Below are positions 54,637 through 64,000 of a stretch of DNA of 64,000 bases, one piece after another. The stretch lies in contig NC_092039.1 of NCBI RefSeq assembly GCF_003086295.3, positions 67,723,649 to 67,787,648 on the forward strand. The letters run 5' to 3'. The translations under genes and the position numbers were made by a program. Each line of letters opens with the position of its first letter. The stretch's first letter is position 1. The notes below the pieces were generated by a model. It did not search any database and was not told where the DNA came from. It saw nothing but the letters and a program-made list of their open reading frames with translations. This DNA comes from Arachis hypogaea. Its lineage: Eukaryota > Streptophyta > Magnoliopsida > Fabales > Fabaceae.

Positions 54637-56496
54637 GATGCAAGACAAGAATGTGGTGGCTTATGCTTCCCGACAGCTGAGACCTCATGAACGAAATTAT
54701 CCAACGCATGACATGGAGTTGGCTGCAGTAGTGTTTTCTTTGAAGATTTGGAGACGCTATTTGTATGGCGCTCAACTAGAAGTTTTCTCCGACCACAAAA
54801 GTTTAAAGTATATCTTTTACCAGAAAGATCTTAATATGCGATAGCGAAGGTGGATGGAATTTTTGAAAGACTATGATTTCAAGTTAAGTTATCACCCAGC
54901 TAAAGCGAACATGGTGGCAGACGCTTTAAGCAGGAAGAATTTGAGTATCTCTTGGATGATGATAAAGGAAGAAAACCTACTTGCGGAATTTGAGAAACTT
55001 AAATTGACTATGACTGAAACGTCAAGTGGAGTTTGTCTGGCCCAATTGCATATAACACCAGATTTTAAGATTAGTATTCAGCAAGCACAAACACAGGATT
55101 CAGAAATGATGACGATGCTGAGATGGATAAAAGTAGAGGAACCAGAAGCTGTAAAACAAGATCGTACCGGTCTCTGGAGGTACAAGACCAGGATTTGTGT
55201 GCCTAGCTCTGGAGATTTGTGACGGAGGATTCTTGTAGAAACTCATCAAAATAGATTCTCCATGCATCCTGGAGTGACAAAGATGTATCAAGATTTGAAA
55301 CAAATGTTCTGGTGGCCGGGCTTAAAGAAAGAGGTTGCTGACTATGTCTCAAAATGTTTAACCTGCCAGAGGGTGAAGGTGGAACATCAGAAGCCGTCAG
55401 GAACCCTGCAACCCTTAGAAATACCCCAATGGAAATGGGAGCAGATCACTATGGATTTTGTCACGGGATTGCCAATGACCTCAATAGGGCACGATGCTAT
55501 TTGGATAATTGTGGACAGGTTAACAAAATCAGCGCATTTCCTTCCGATTCGAGTTGACTATACTTTAGAAAGGCTGGCATGGATATATATTCAAGAAATC
55601 ATACGATTGCACAGGATACCTTCGTCAGTTGTTTCAGATCAAGATCCGAGGATTACTTCCAAATTCTGGGGAGCTTTCCAGAAAGCGTTGGGGCAGAATT
55701 GTACATGAGTACAGCATACCATCCTCAGACAGACAGACAATCAGAGCGGACAATCCAAACATTAGAAGACATGCTAAGATCTTATGTGTTGGATAACCAA
55801 GGCAGTTGGGATAAGTATTTGCCCTTGATCGAATTCGTCTACAATAACAGCTACCAACAAAGTATCGGGATGGCACCTTATGAAGCTCTCTACGGAAGAA
55901 GATGTCAGACACCATTGTGTTGGAATGATGATGGAGAAGCTATTATCTTGGGTCCAGACTTAGTTCAAGAAACTACAGAGAATATAAAGGAAATTCGTCA
56001 GAAGATCCAGACAGCACAAAGCCGTCAAAAGAGCTATGCCGATAATAGACGTAGACCCTTAGAGTTTAGTGAGGGAGACCATGTTTTTCTTAAAGTAACC
56101 CCGACTACTGGAATAGGTCGAGCCCTTAAGACTAAAAAGCTTAACCCTCGATACATAGAACCTTTCCAAATACTTAAAAGAGTCGGTCTAGTAGCGTATC
56201 AAATAGCCCTTCCTCCATATCTGTCAAACCTTCATGATGTTTTTCATGTCTCGCAACTTAAGAAATATATTCCCGAAGAGAGTCACATTTTACAACCAGA
56301 AACAGTACAATTACGAAACGATTTAACATATCAAGCATCACCAGTTCAGATCGTAGAAAGAAGTGATAAGCAGCTAAGAGGCAAAACTGTTCGCCTAGTC
56401 AAAGTAGCTTGGGGACAAAAAAGAAAAGAAGAGCACACCTGGGAACTGGAAGATAAGATGAAAGTTGATTATCTACATCTATTCTTAGGTAACTGA
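54637..56496 (+). pseudogene. E12 RNase H, integrase and chromodomain
   Basis: It begins in RNase H ([27 protein letters not shown]). The integrase zinc region has HxxxH/CxxC (HQNRFSMHPG; CLTCQRV), and the core has D (MDFVTGLP), D (VSDQDPR) and E (SERTIQ). The C-terminus has HDVFHVSQLKKY and a chromodomain (PVQIVERSDKQLRGK; HTWELEDKMK), typical of the Tekay/Del branch, which uses it to target chromatin. Lesions: two stops (Gln to TAG near 54842, Arg to TGA near 55220) and a one-base frameshift near 55700. 55579-56496 is open for 305 codons. Confidence 0.93.
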
Positions 56497-56517
56497 AATT
56501 TTGAGGACAAAATTTTC

Positions 56518-56533
56518 TTTTAGGAGGGTAGAA
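56518..56533 (+). other. E12 polypurine tract
   Basis: TTTTAGGAGGGTAGAA directly before the 3' LTR start, preceded by TTTTGAGGACAAAATT, as in other chromoviruses. Confidence 0.85.
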
Positions 56534-59322
56534 TGTAACAACCCTGATTTTCGAGTACGCGAGATCTTTTCTAAAAGTACGGATTTCTCCGGAGGATCAG
56601 TAAGGGGAGAACCTATGATATATCATCAAGTATTTCAATCCTCATTGTCATTATGTCATCTTTGAGCTAGAACCTTTTCCAAGGCAAGCTCGATAACGCA
56701 GTCACAAAGAACATAGTTTTTGAACTGTATGGTTAGGAGTTTTGATCCGGTTTTTCGTAAATAGTCTCAGTTTGATGAACCAGACTCGATTCATGAGAGA
56801 AGAGAGATAATAGGGTAATATAATCATTATATTTGTATTAGAAGCTGCTTGAATAATATTATAAGGTTACCTGGTCAGTTTTAGTTAAAAACAAAAAATC
56901 GGTTTAACCGGATTCACAATTTACTGGTGCAGTTTAGCACCAGCACTCTCTGATGACTTTAGCAATGCTAAGTCCTCATCATACATGTTTTATTCTCATA
57001 ATAAATATGTTACTAGTATCATTTATGCTAGTAGCTCAGAAAATAATTTTTAGAGATGTTTTCACAAGTGTTCCGATACACCTAGTTTTAGTAGTTATAC
57101 ACCTGAGATATTTTAATATTATTTTAATCCACCTCCAAGCCAACCAATCACAACTCACCCTACACCCCCAAAACCCTCAAGTCTGGTTCATTTGCTCCTT
57201 GTGGCCGAAATTTCCAAGAGAGAAAAAGAGAGAAAAGTTCTTAGTTCCAAATCTTCAAAGCTTGATTTCTACTGAACTAAAACTCAAATATCAAAATTCC
57301 AATCCGACCAAAATGATCCTCTCTTCTTTCTCCACAAGATCATATGACTTATTAAGGCTGGAATCAAGGTGTGTTGGCTGCACCATCTCTCTTTTGATTC
57401 GGTTTCAAGGAAACATGCTCAAACATGTGTTTCTTGATGTTATTCCTTAGGAATCATGCTTAACTTGACTTGAGGGCCAAGAAACGTGACTTTCTAGCAA
57501 GTATAAGGTTAGAAATCACTTCCTAACATGCTGAGTGAGATTTGGTTAGTTGAGAGTTTTTGGATTTAAAGTTGTTCTTGATGTGATTTAGGAGGAAAAA
57601 TTGCTAAAGGACCACCTGAAAGTCTAACTGAATTAGGAGCAGAAAAATCAGGTAGGGTGTCACGAAATTAATCTTGATTATTTGTTTTTGAATTGTGTGA
57701 ATGTTGTATGATTTGGCTGTGCTAAAAATTGGTTGCATTTATGATTGATTCTTGGTGAAAATTTGGTGAAATTTTGATGAAATTTGATGAAATTCAAGCT
57801 TTAAAGTTCATGTTCTTGGGGCATCTGGAAAAACGAAACCCTAGGCTTAAATTGAAGATCAATTTGTGTTAAAATCATGTAGAAATGATGTGGTTTTAGT
57901 GGCTGCTAATTTATTATGAATTATGGTAAAAATCGGTTGCTGAAAAGACTGAAAAACGGGTAAAAACAGAGAAAGAATCTGAAGAATTTATAAAGAACAT
58001 GAAAAACACTTTGAGTGTGATGAAGAACAATGAAGAACAGGCTTTAGATCCTTAAAAGGGCAAGGAAGTAAAATTTTTGGTGTTTAAGGGGTTATTTGGT
58101 AATTTCTGAAAGTTAGGGTGGTTAAAGTAGAAATATTAAAAGTTACCGGGGTAAAAAGGGAATTTTAAAGGTAAAAAGGTAAAGGAGGGTTAATTTTCGA
58201 AAATTTAATAATAAAATAATAAATAATAATAAAATATTAAATAATAATATTTAATTAAAAATAATATTTTAATAAAAATAATAAAATAATGCGGAAAAGG
58301 CAGTTTTTTGTAAAAGCTTTAGAAAGACAACTTTAAGCGCAGAATCTCATAATTACCTTCATAAAACACTTAGGGAGTGGTAAGAACATATTAGTGAGGC
58401 AAAGATAAAAGAAAGATAAAAGCTAAAGAAAAGATAAAAACCAAAGAAGAAGTCTGTAAAGTTTTAAAAACAGAAAAACAGATAGAGACTAGCGAATAAA
58501 CTAGGGCAACATAGTTAGTCCTTGAGTTACGACTAGGGTTAGGTATAATATGAAAAGTTAAACTGTTTCAGTATAGACTTAATGAACCTATACTTGGGAT
58601 AGGCTAACTATGCATATTGAGATTTACATAAGCTTTAAATACACATGTTAAACAGAGGAATCAGAGTAGAGTAAAGAGATTAAGAGCAGAGGACTTATTG
58701 AAAAGTTAATTGTTGCTTGAGGCAACCCAAGGGATATTGTTTGCTTATTCGTTGCTCAATGCAACCAAGAGATAATGTTTATTTATCTGTTGCTTAAAGC
58801 AACCCAAGAGCTTCTGTAGGGAAACTAGAATACCTACAGCAATTTTTCGTTCCCAAGAGTATATTTCCTGCGAGTAGAAAGCAGAGGTTGTCTCAATAGA
58901 GCTGCTAATAATTATATGCGCATTTATTTGAACAGAAAATCGTATCCAGAAAATCGTGAACTCGTGACCGGATAAATGTCGGGAATGCAGGTGCTAACTG
59001 ACACATGAGCTCATGGGCTGTACTAGGGCTAGACATGCATCATACTTGTCTGCGCATCATTCTCTGTTGTTTTCCTTCTTGTGTGTGAACTATTTCTGTA
59101 TGTTTGTCTACTTGAGTGCTATATCTGTGCTTTATTTCCTTGTGTTCTTCTATTTGTGTTTTGTTTTCTGTTCTTCTATCTGTTTATAACTACTGTTTAC
59201 TACTTTACTGTATTCTAATATCCATCTGCTAATCGGAATCGAATAAATGAATGTAACTAACAACCCCGACCCTACTAAGAACTCCCCAATTCTTACCCCT
59301 TCTATCCCTTCTCCCCCCTCAG

Positions 59323-59922
59323 ATGGAGACGGGCGTGATATTCTATGAGTTTGAGGACCCCTATGTCTACGAGGATCCGATACATCATAGTTACTTCATC
59401 ATGGGATTGGAGCCTCGTATTAGACGATACGCGTTACCTAATCGAGCTTTTCAACATCCTCTGTCTAGCCCGCATTTTGACCCCGATGCTCCTTACGACT
59501 TTCCCTTATCCTGGTTACATCCTGACGCACCTGTACATCCTTTTCCTGATGATCCTGAGCACCCTATACCAGCTCAACCTTTGAATGAGGTGGAACCTGA
59601 GCCTATCATTCCTGATGAGCCCGAGTTAGCCGGTGACTACGTATCGGTGATACCACCAGAGTGGGACTTTCCCCCTGAGTCGATCCTTGCTTTTCCACAG
59701 CCCGACGAGCCGGCACTACCAGACGGTGGGGTAGCCCCTATATACGCGAACGGACCTGTGCTCGCGAATGGTTTTGTACATTGTGACATCAGTGTTTTTG
59801 GTGGATCTGAGGGTTTAGCTGTAGCTGCGGACAATGAGGAGGAGGAGGATCCTGAGATAGAGATAGAGCAGGATGAGGAGATGGATGAGCCTCACGGCGA
59901 TTCTCCGAATGGCCACGTGTAG
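59323..59922 (+). CDS. LTR-encoded acidic ORF (199 codons), unknown function
   Basis: A complete ORF inside the E12 3' LTR, starting METGVIFYEFEDPYVYEDPI. Residues about 35-130 are Pro/Asp/Glu-rich with repeated HPxPDDPEHP-like units, and the last 40 residues are strongly acidic. The GC content is clearly higher than in the surrounding LTR, and the frame is undamaged although pol in the same element is broken. The ATG directly follows a pyrimidine tract and CAG, with CTAAC about 60 bases upstream, as in a 3' splice site. No known domain recognised. It could be a regulatory or exapted protein, or a chance frame; codon evidence is moderate. Confidence 0.55.
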   Translation: METGVIFYEFEDPYVYEDPIHHSYFIMGLEPRIRRYALPNRAFQHPLSSPHFDPDAPYDFPLSWLHPDAPVHPFPDDPEHPIPAQPLNEVEPEPIIPDEPELAGDYVSVIPPEWDFPPESILAFPQPDEPALPDGGVAPIYANGPVLANGFVHCDISVFGGSEGLAVAADNEEEEDPEIEIEQDEEMDEPHGDSPNGHV

Positions 59923-60274
59923 ATATAGTCTGACAAAAGAAGGGGCATTTTTTTATGACACTCTAGTCTGACATTATCTGTTAGTTAGTCTCTCACTTGT
60001 GTTAGTACACCCGAGAGCTAGGAGCTATATAGTGGTTAGGCTAGCCTGGGCGCCAGTTTAGCGGCTTTTTGTATGGGCCAGGCCCTAGGAGTGTCGTGTA
60101 TATATTAGCTACGTAGGACAACGAGGATGTAAACTGACTTGATCTTGTGTAAATGCTACATGTTTTGTTATAGTGTATATGATGTATATTATCAGTTATA
60201 TTTCTATGTTTCTTTATGCTACTTTCCTCTTACTCTCAATGTATGCTTGATTATTTTATCTCTTCTCCGCAATG

Positions 60275-60280
60275 AATAAA
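60275..60280 (+). terminator. Candidate poly(A) signal in the E12 LTR
   Basis: AATAAA followed by an A run, 350 bases after the LTR ORF and 140 before the LTR end. Confidence 0.4.
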
Positions 60281-60420
60281 AAAAAGTTACTCATAAAATT
60301 GACATCGTTCTAACAAGGAACAGGCTCATATATTAAATATTATTCAATAACTAGGAAGGATAAGTTAGTAACACTTAGCTTCTAGTATGACCATGGCATA
60401 CTGGGAGTTGGGTCGTTACA

Positions 60421-60791
60421 TCGAACATCTGGAAGATAATTGATTTATTGCTTGCTCCAGTTGATGAAGGTTTGCATGAAATTGATCCACTGATTCTTCG
60501 AAGCAAACCTGTGATTCTTGACTTGATGGATATGGACATGGTGCATAGGAAAATGGTGGTTTTTGGGAGTAATTAGATTGGCATTGGGGTAGATAAGGAT
60601 CATAAGGTGGCGAATGGTGAAAGGAAGCTTGTGAGTATGGTGGTTCGAAGTTATGTTGAGAGGATGGTCTATAAGCACAGGGTGGGGATTGTTGATAATT
60701 ACAAATGGGTCCACCATATCTACCAGTTTGGCATGCATTGTAGAACGGTCCTTGTCCATGATATCTAGGAAGGTGTTGTTGCCTAAAGGGT
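60421..60791 (-). pseudogene. E9 polyprotein, N-terminal side fragment
   Basis: On the - strand it reads a Tyr/Pro/Gln/Ser-rich protein (RQQHLPRYHGQGPFYN; SYAPCPYPSSQESQ), then FHANLHQLEQAINQLSSRC, continuing across E12 into SDTQGTSIAPCGES at 53481. The composition is like the E5 ORF. The start is lost where E13 was inserted at 60792. Confidence 0.7.
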
Positions 60792-62315
60792 TGATTGCAC
60801 GAAATTGCAATCACACTCTTGCAATTCCGCACAACTAACCAGCAAATGCACTGGGTCATCCAAGTAATACCTTACGTGAGTAAGGGTCGATCCCACGGAG
60901 ATTGTCGGCTTGAAGCAAGCTATGGTTATCTTGTAACTCTTAGTCAGGATATCAATAATTCTCAAGTTTAATTGTGAAGAGTAAAAGAACATGAAATAAA
61001 TACTTGTTTTGCAGTAATGGAGAACAGGTTGAGGTTTTGGAGATGCTCTATCTTCTAAATCTCTGCTTTCCTACTGTCTTCTTCTTCATACATGCAAGGC
61101 TCCTTCCATGGCAAGCTGTATGTAGGGTTTCACTGTTGTCAATGGCTACCTCCCATCCTCTCAGTGAAAATGTTCAACGTGCTCTATTACAGCACGGCTA
61201 ATCATCTGGCGGTTCTCAATCAGGTTGGAATAGAATCCAGTGATTCTTTTGCGTCTGTCACTAGCGCCCAGCCTTTAGGAGTTTGAAGCTCGTCACAGTC
61301 ATTCAATCCTTGAATCCTACTCAGAATACCACACACAAGGTTTAGACCTCCCAGATTCTCTTGATTGCCGCCATCAATTCTAGCTTATACCACGAAGATT
61401 CTGATTAAAGAATCCAAGAGAAATTCACTCAATCTAAAGTAGAACGGAGGTGGTTGTCAGGCACACGTTCATAGGTGAGAATGATGATGAGTGTCACGGA
61501 TCATCACATTCATCAAGTTGAAGAACAAATGATATCTTAGAATAGAAGCAAGCGTGATTAAATGAAAAACAGTAGTAATTGCATTAATCCATGAAGACAC
61601 AGCAGAGCTCCTCACCCCCAACCATGGGGTTTAGAGACTCATGCCGTAGAAGATACAATAAGAAACGTGTAATGTGTCATGAGGTAAAGATACAATGTTA
61701 AAAGGTCGTATTAATAGTGAACTAGTAACCTAGGGTATACAGAAATGAGTAAATGACGTAAAAATCCACTTCCGGGGTCCACTTGGTGTGTGCTTGGGCT
61801 GAGCATTGAAGCTTTCATGTGTAGAGACTTTTCCTGGAGTTAAACGCCAGCTTTTGTGCCAGTTTGGGCATTTAACTCCAATTTTTGTGCCAATTCCGGT
61901 GTTAAACGCTGGGAATTCTGAAGCTGATTTGCAATGCCGGTTTGGGCCATCAAATCTCGGAAAAAGTATGGACTATTAAACATTGCTGGAAAGCCCAGGA
62001 TGTCTACTTTCCAACGCAATTTAGGGCGCCCCAATTGGGCTTATGTAGCTCCAGAAAATCCACTTTGAGTACAGGGAGGTCAGAATCCAACAGCATCTGC
62101 AGTCCTTTTTCAGCCTCTGAATCATATTTTTGCTCAGGCCCCTCAATTTCAGCCAGAAATTACCTGAAATCACAGAAAAATACACAAACTCATAGTAAAG
62201 CCCAGAAAAGTGAATTTTAAATAAAAACTAATAAAAACATACTAAAAACTAACTAAAATTTACTAAAAACATACTCAAAACAATGCCAAAAAGTGTATAA
62301 ATTATCCGCTCATCA
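60792..62315 (-). repeat. E13 3' LTR (1524 bp), FIDEL-like
   Basis: On the - strand it starts TGATGAGCGG at 62315 and ends ..TTTCGTGCAATCA at 60792. It includes the CCTTAC/GTAAGG hairpin near 60875 and GGCGTT-type inverted repeats at 61830-61920. It joins internal sequence at 62316, so it is not a solo LTR. Confidence 0.9.
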
Positions 62316-62353
62316 CAACACCAAACTTAAATTGTTGCTTGTCCCCAAGCAAC
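62316..62353 (-). other. E13 pre-LTR hairpin and polypurine-side motif
   Basis: On the - strand GTTGCTTG-GGGA-CAAGCAAC (62334-62353), then AATTTAAGTTTGGTGTTG up to the LTR. Confidence 0.68.
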
Positions 62354-63240
62354 TAAAAATCAATTAGGATAAAAAGAAGAGAACATACTATAGGCTCCAA
62401 AATATCAATGAAACTTAGCCCCAATTAGATGAGCGGGATTAGTAGCTTTTTGCTTCTGAACAGTTTTGGCATCTCACTTTATCCTTTGAAGATTAGAATG
62501 ATTGGCATCTATAGAAACTCAGAATTCAGATAGTGTTATTGATTCTCCTAGTTAAGTGTGATGATTCTTGAACATAGCTACTTTATGAGTCTTGGCTGTG
62601 GCCCAAAGCACTCTGTCTTCCAGTATTACCACCGGATACATACATGCCACAGACACATAACTGGGTGAACCTTTTTAGGTTGCGACTCAGCTTTGCTAGA
62701 GTCCCCAATTAGAGGTGTCCAGGGTTCTTAAGCACACTCTTTTTGTCTTGGATCACTTTTTATCTCTCTCTTTTTTTTCTCTTTTTTTTTGAATTCACTA
62801 CTTTTTTTCTTGCTTCAAGAATCAATATGATGATTTTTCAGATCCTCAATAACATTTCTCCTTTTCCATCATTCTTTCAAGAGCCAACAAGTTTAACATT
62901 CTTTAATCAACAAATTCAAAAGACATATGCACTGTTCAAGCATTCATTCAGAAAACAAAAAGTATTGTCACCACATCAAGCTAATTCAACTAGTTTCAGA
63001 GATGAATTCGAAATCCTGCACTTCTTGTTCTTTTGTGATTAAAGTATTTTTCATTTAAGAGAGGTGATGGATTCATAGGACATTCATAGCTTTAAGGCAT
63101 AGACATTAAATTTTATTAATCATGAATTAAAAACAAGACTTAAAGATAAACATAAGATAAGGCTATTAGTAATAGAAAACAAAAATTTAAATGACTCTAA
63201 AATAGACTCCTAATGATAGAGGTTATCACAGAGTTAGGAC
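62354..63240 (-). other. E13 post-ORF spacer
   Basis: Non-coding. It is the inverted counterpart of the E3 spacer (18706-19668), including the A-rich AGAAAAAGTAGTG stretch. No ORF supported. Confidence 0.6.
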
Positions 63241-63973
63241 TCAACAACCTTGATCTTGAGAAGTGGATGCTCCCTCAACTTGTGGGGTATTTGACCCTTC
63301 AAGGGAGAGCTTCTGGCGCTTTAGCTCCTGTAGCTCACGCCCCTGCTTCTCTTGATAGTGACCTCAGAACGGTTGCTAGTGGGCAATATGGAACGCCCAA
63401 TGAAGTCTAGCCAACCTCTTGCAATTGGTTTGAGATCTCCCCTCTTGAGTTAGTTTGGGACACCTTTTGAATTGGTTGTCCACTTAGTTCCAGGGAGGCA
63501 TATATCCTCTAGAACTGATCCAGCCCCTTATCTGCTCTCACCATTCTCCTATTAAAGGATTCAGGATCATCTTGCAGTTGAGGAAATTTGAAGACCTCTC
63601 TTATTTTGTCTAGATGGAAGTAAATAATTCTCCCTCTGACCATGGTTCTGTAGGTATGAAAAGCAGTTCCAGTCATTCTCTGCTTATCTGTCAGCCACAG
63701 ATTTGAGTAGAATTCTTGAACCATGTTTCTTCCAACCTTTGTCTCAGGGTTGGTTAGAACTTCCCATCCTCTGTTTCGAATTTGCTCTTGGATCTCCGGA
63801 TATTCATCTTCTTTCAGATTGAATTTAACTTCCGGGATCACTGACCTTAGACCCGTTATTTTGTGGTAATGGTCTACGTGTTCTTTGGTTAAGAACCTCT
63901 CTTGACTCCAAAGATCCTTTGGAGCATTCTCTTTCTTGCCTTTAGAATTGGTTTGTTTTCCTTTGGGAGCCAT
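63241..63973 (-). pseudogene. E13 env-position ORF with internal deletion
   Basis: It starts MAPKGKQTNSKGKKENAPKD, the same protein as E3 (RSVIPEVKFNLKEDEYPEI; MVQEFYSNLW). The frame is open for 154 codons to 63509, where a one-base change gives a stop. Beyond it the protein continues through WLDFIGRSILPTSNRSEVTIK, then jumps straight to the C-terminal coiled-coil end (RELQELKRQKLSLEG) and the stop at 63241-63243. About 125 residues present in E3 are missing. Confidence 0.82.
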
Positions 63974-64000
63974 GATCTTGATGAGCCTTAGCTTAGTGAT

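Larger units (their letters stand above)
53482..60420 (+). mobile_element. E12: Tekay/Del-like chromovirus with large internal deletion
   Basis: 5' LTR fragment, RNase H and integrase with chromodomain, polypurine tract, full 3' LTR. Gag, protease, RT and most of the 5' LTR were removed by one deletion. Flanking bases are CTGAA (53477-53481) and TCGAA (60421-60425), an imperfect target duplication. The E9 reading frame is continuous across the insertion if one copy is removed. Confidence 0.88.
56534..60420 (+). repeat. E12 3' LTR (3887 bp)
   Basis: It starts TGTAACAACC and ends ..GTCGTTACA, with inverted TGTAAC/GTTACA tips. It is AT-rich (very AT-rich at 58200-58290) except for a GC-richer ORF at 59323-59922. 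AATAAA at 60275-60280 is a plausible poly(A) signal. Confidence 0.92.
60792..64000 (-). mobile_element. E13: FIDEL-like element, 3' half in window
   Basis: 3' LTR, pre-LTR hairpin, spacer and env-position ORF, in the same order as E3 but inverted. The rest lies beyond 64000. Confidence 0.88.

Noticed and set aside
58190..58290. Very AT-rich tract as a possible matrix-attachment or origin site
   Set aside because: Simple TAATAA-type low complexity in an LTR; no further support.

Overview
This is repeat-rich plant nuclear DNA, most likely from a legume and probably Arachis (peanut). That species call is inference: the LTR that begins TGATGAGCGG and ends ..CATCA matches my memory of the peanut FIDEL family. 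I see no host gene, tRNA, rRNA or CRISPR array. Nearly all of the 64 kb is a stack of nested LTR retrotransposons: Ty3-type Athila-like elements with tRNA-Asp primer sites, one Tekay/Del-like chromovirus, solo LTRs and non-autonomous relatives. I number them E1-E13.

Layout on the + strand. E1 (1-4558) is a 5'-truncated Athila-like element: RNase H and integrase, then a broken env-position ORF. E2 (4559-11389) has an intact LTR, primer site, broken gag-protease, a pol deletion and an env-position ORF, which is cut by E3. E3 (11390-28693) is a FIDEL-like composite: an LTR fragment fused to a decayed pol, an env-position ORF and a 3' LTR. Inside E3 lie the solo LTR E4 (12824-14486, target duplication ACCAT) and the complete young element E5 (20299-27742, duplication TAAAC). 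E5 is non-autonomous and its two 2217-bp LTRs differ at about 9 sites by eye.

Layout on the - strand. E6 (28694-33845) has long LTRs and no coding capacity, and sits in the integrase of E7 (33851-40664), an Athila-like gag-pro-pol. 40665-42161 (E8) is a leader fragment. E9 (42162-60791) is another non-autonomous element with an env-position ORF. E9 was hit by a FIDEL-like solo LTR (E10, 42269-44041, duplication TTTGT), a solo LTR of another family (E11, 50203-52077, duplication TGTTG) and the chromovirus E12 (53482-60420), whose 3.9-kb LTR carries a 199-codon ORF. E13 (60792-64000) is the 3' half of a second FIDEL-like element.

The most interesting content is not the decayed proteins but RNA- or DNA-level structure that recurs across families with compensating base changes: (1) a two-hairpin module just after the polyprotein stop; (2) a hairpin followed by AAGTTTGGTGT, before the env-position ORF and again before the 3' LTR; (3) a two-hairpin core near the 3' end of the LTR, just upstream of the primer site; (4) dense hairpin arrays in U3, whose sequence differs completely between related LTRs while the folding potential is kept. 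All alignments, counts and junctions were made by eye.
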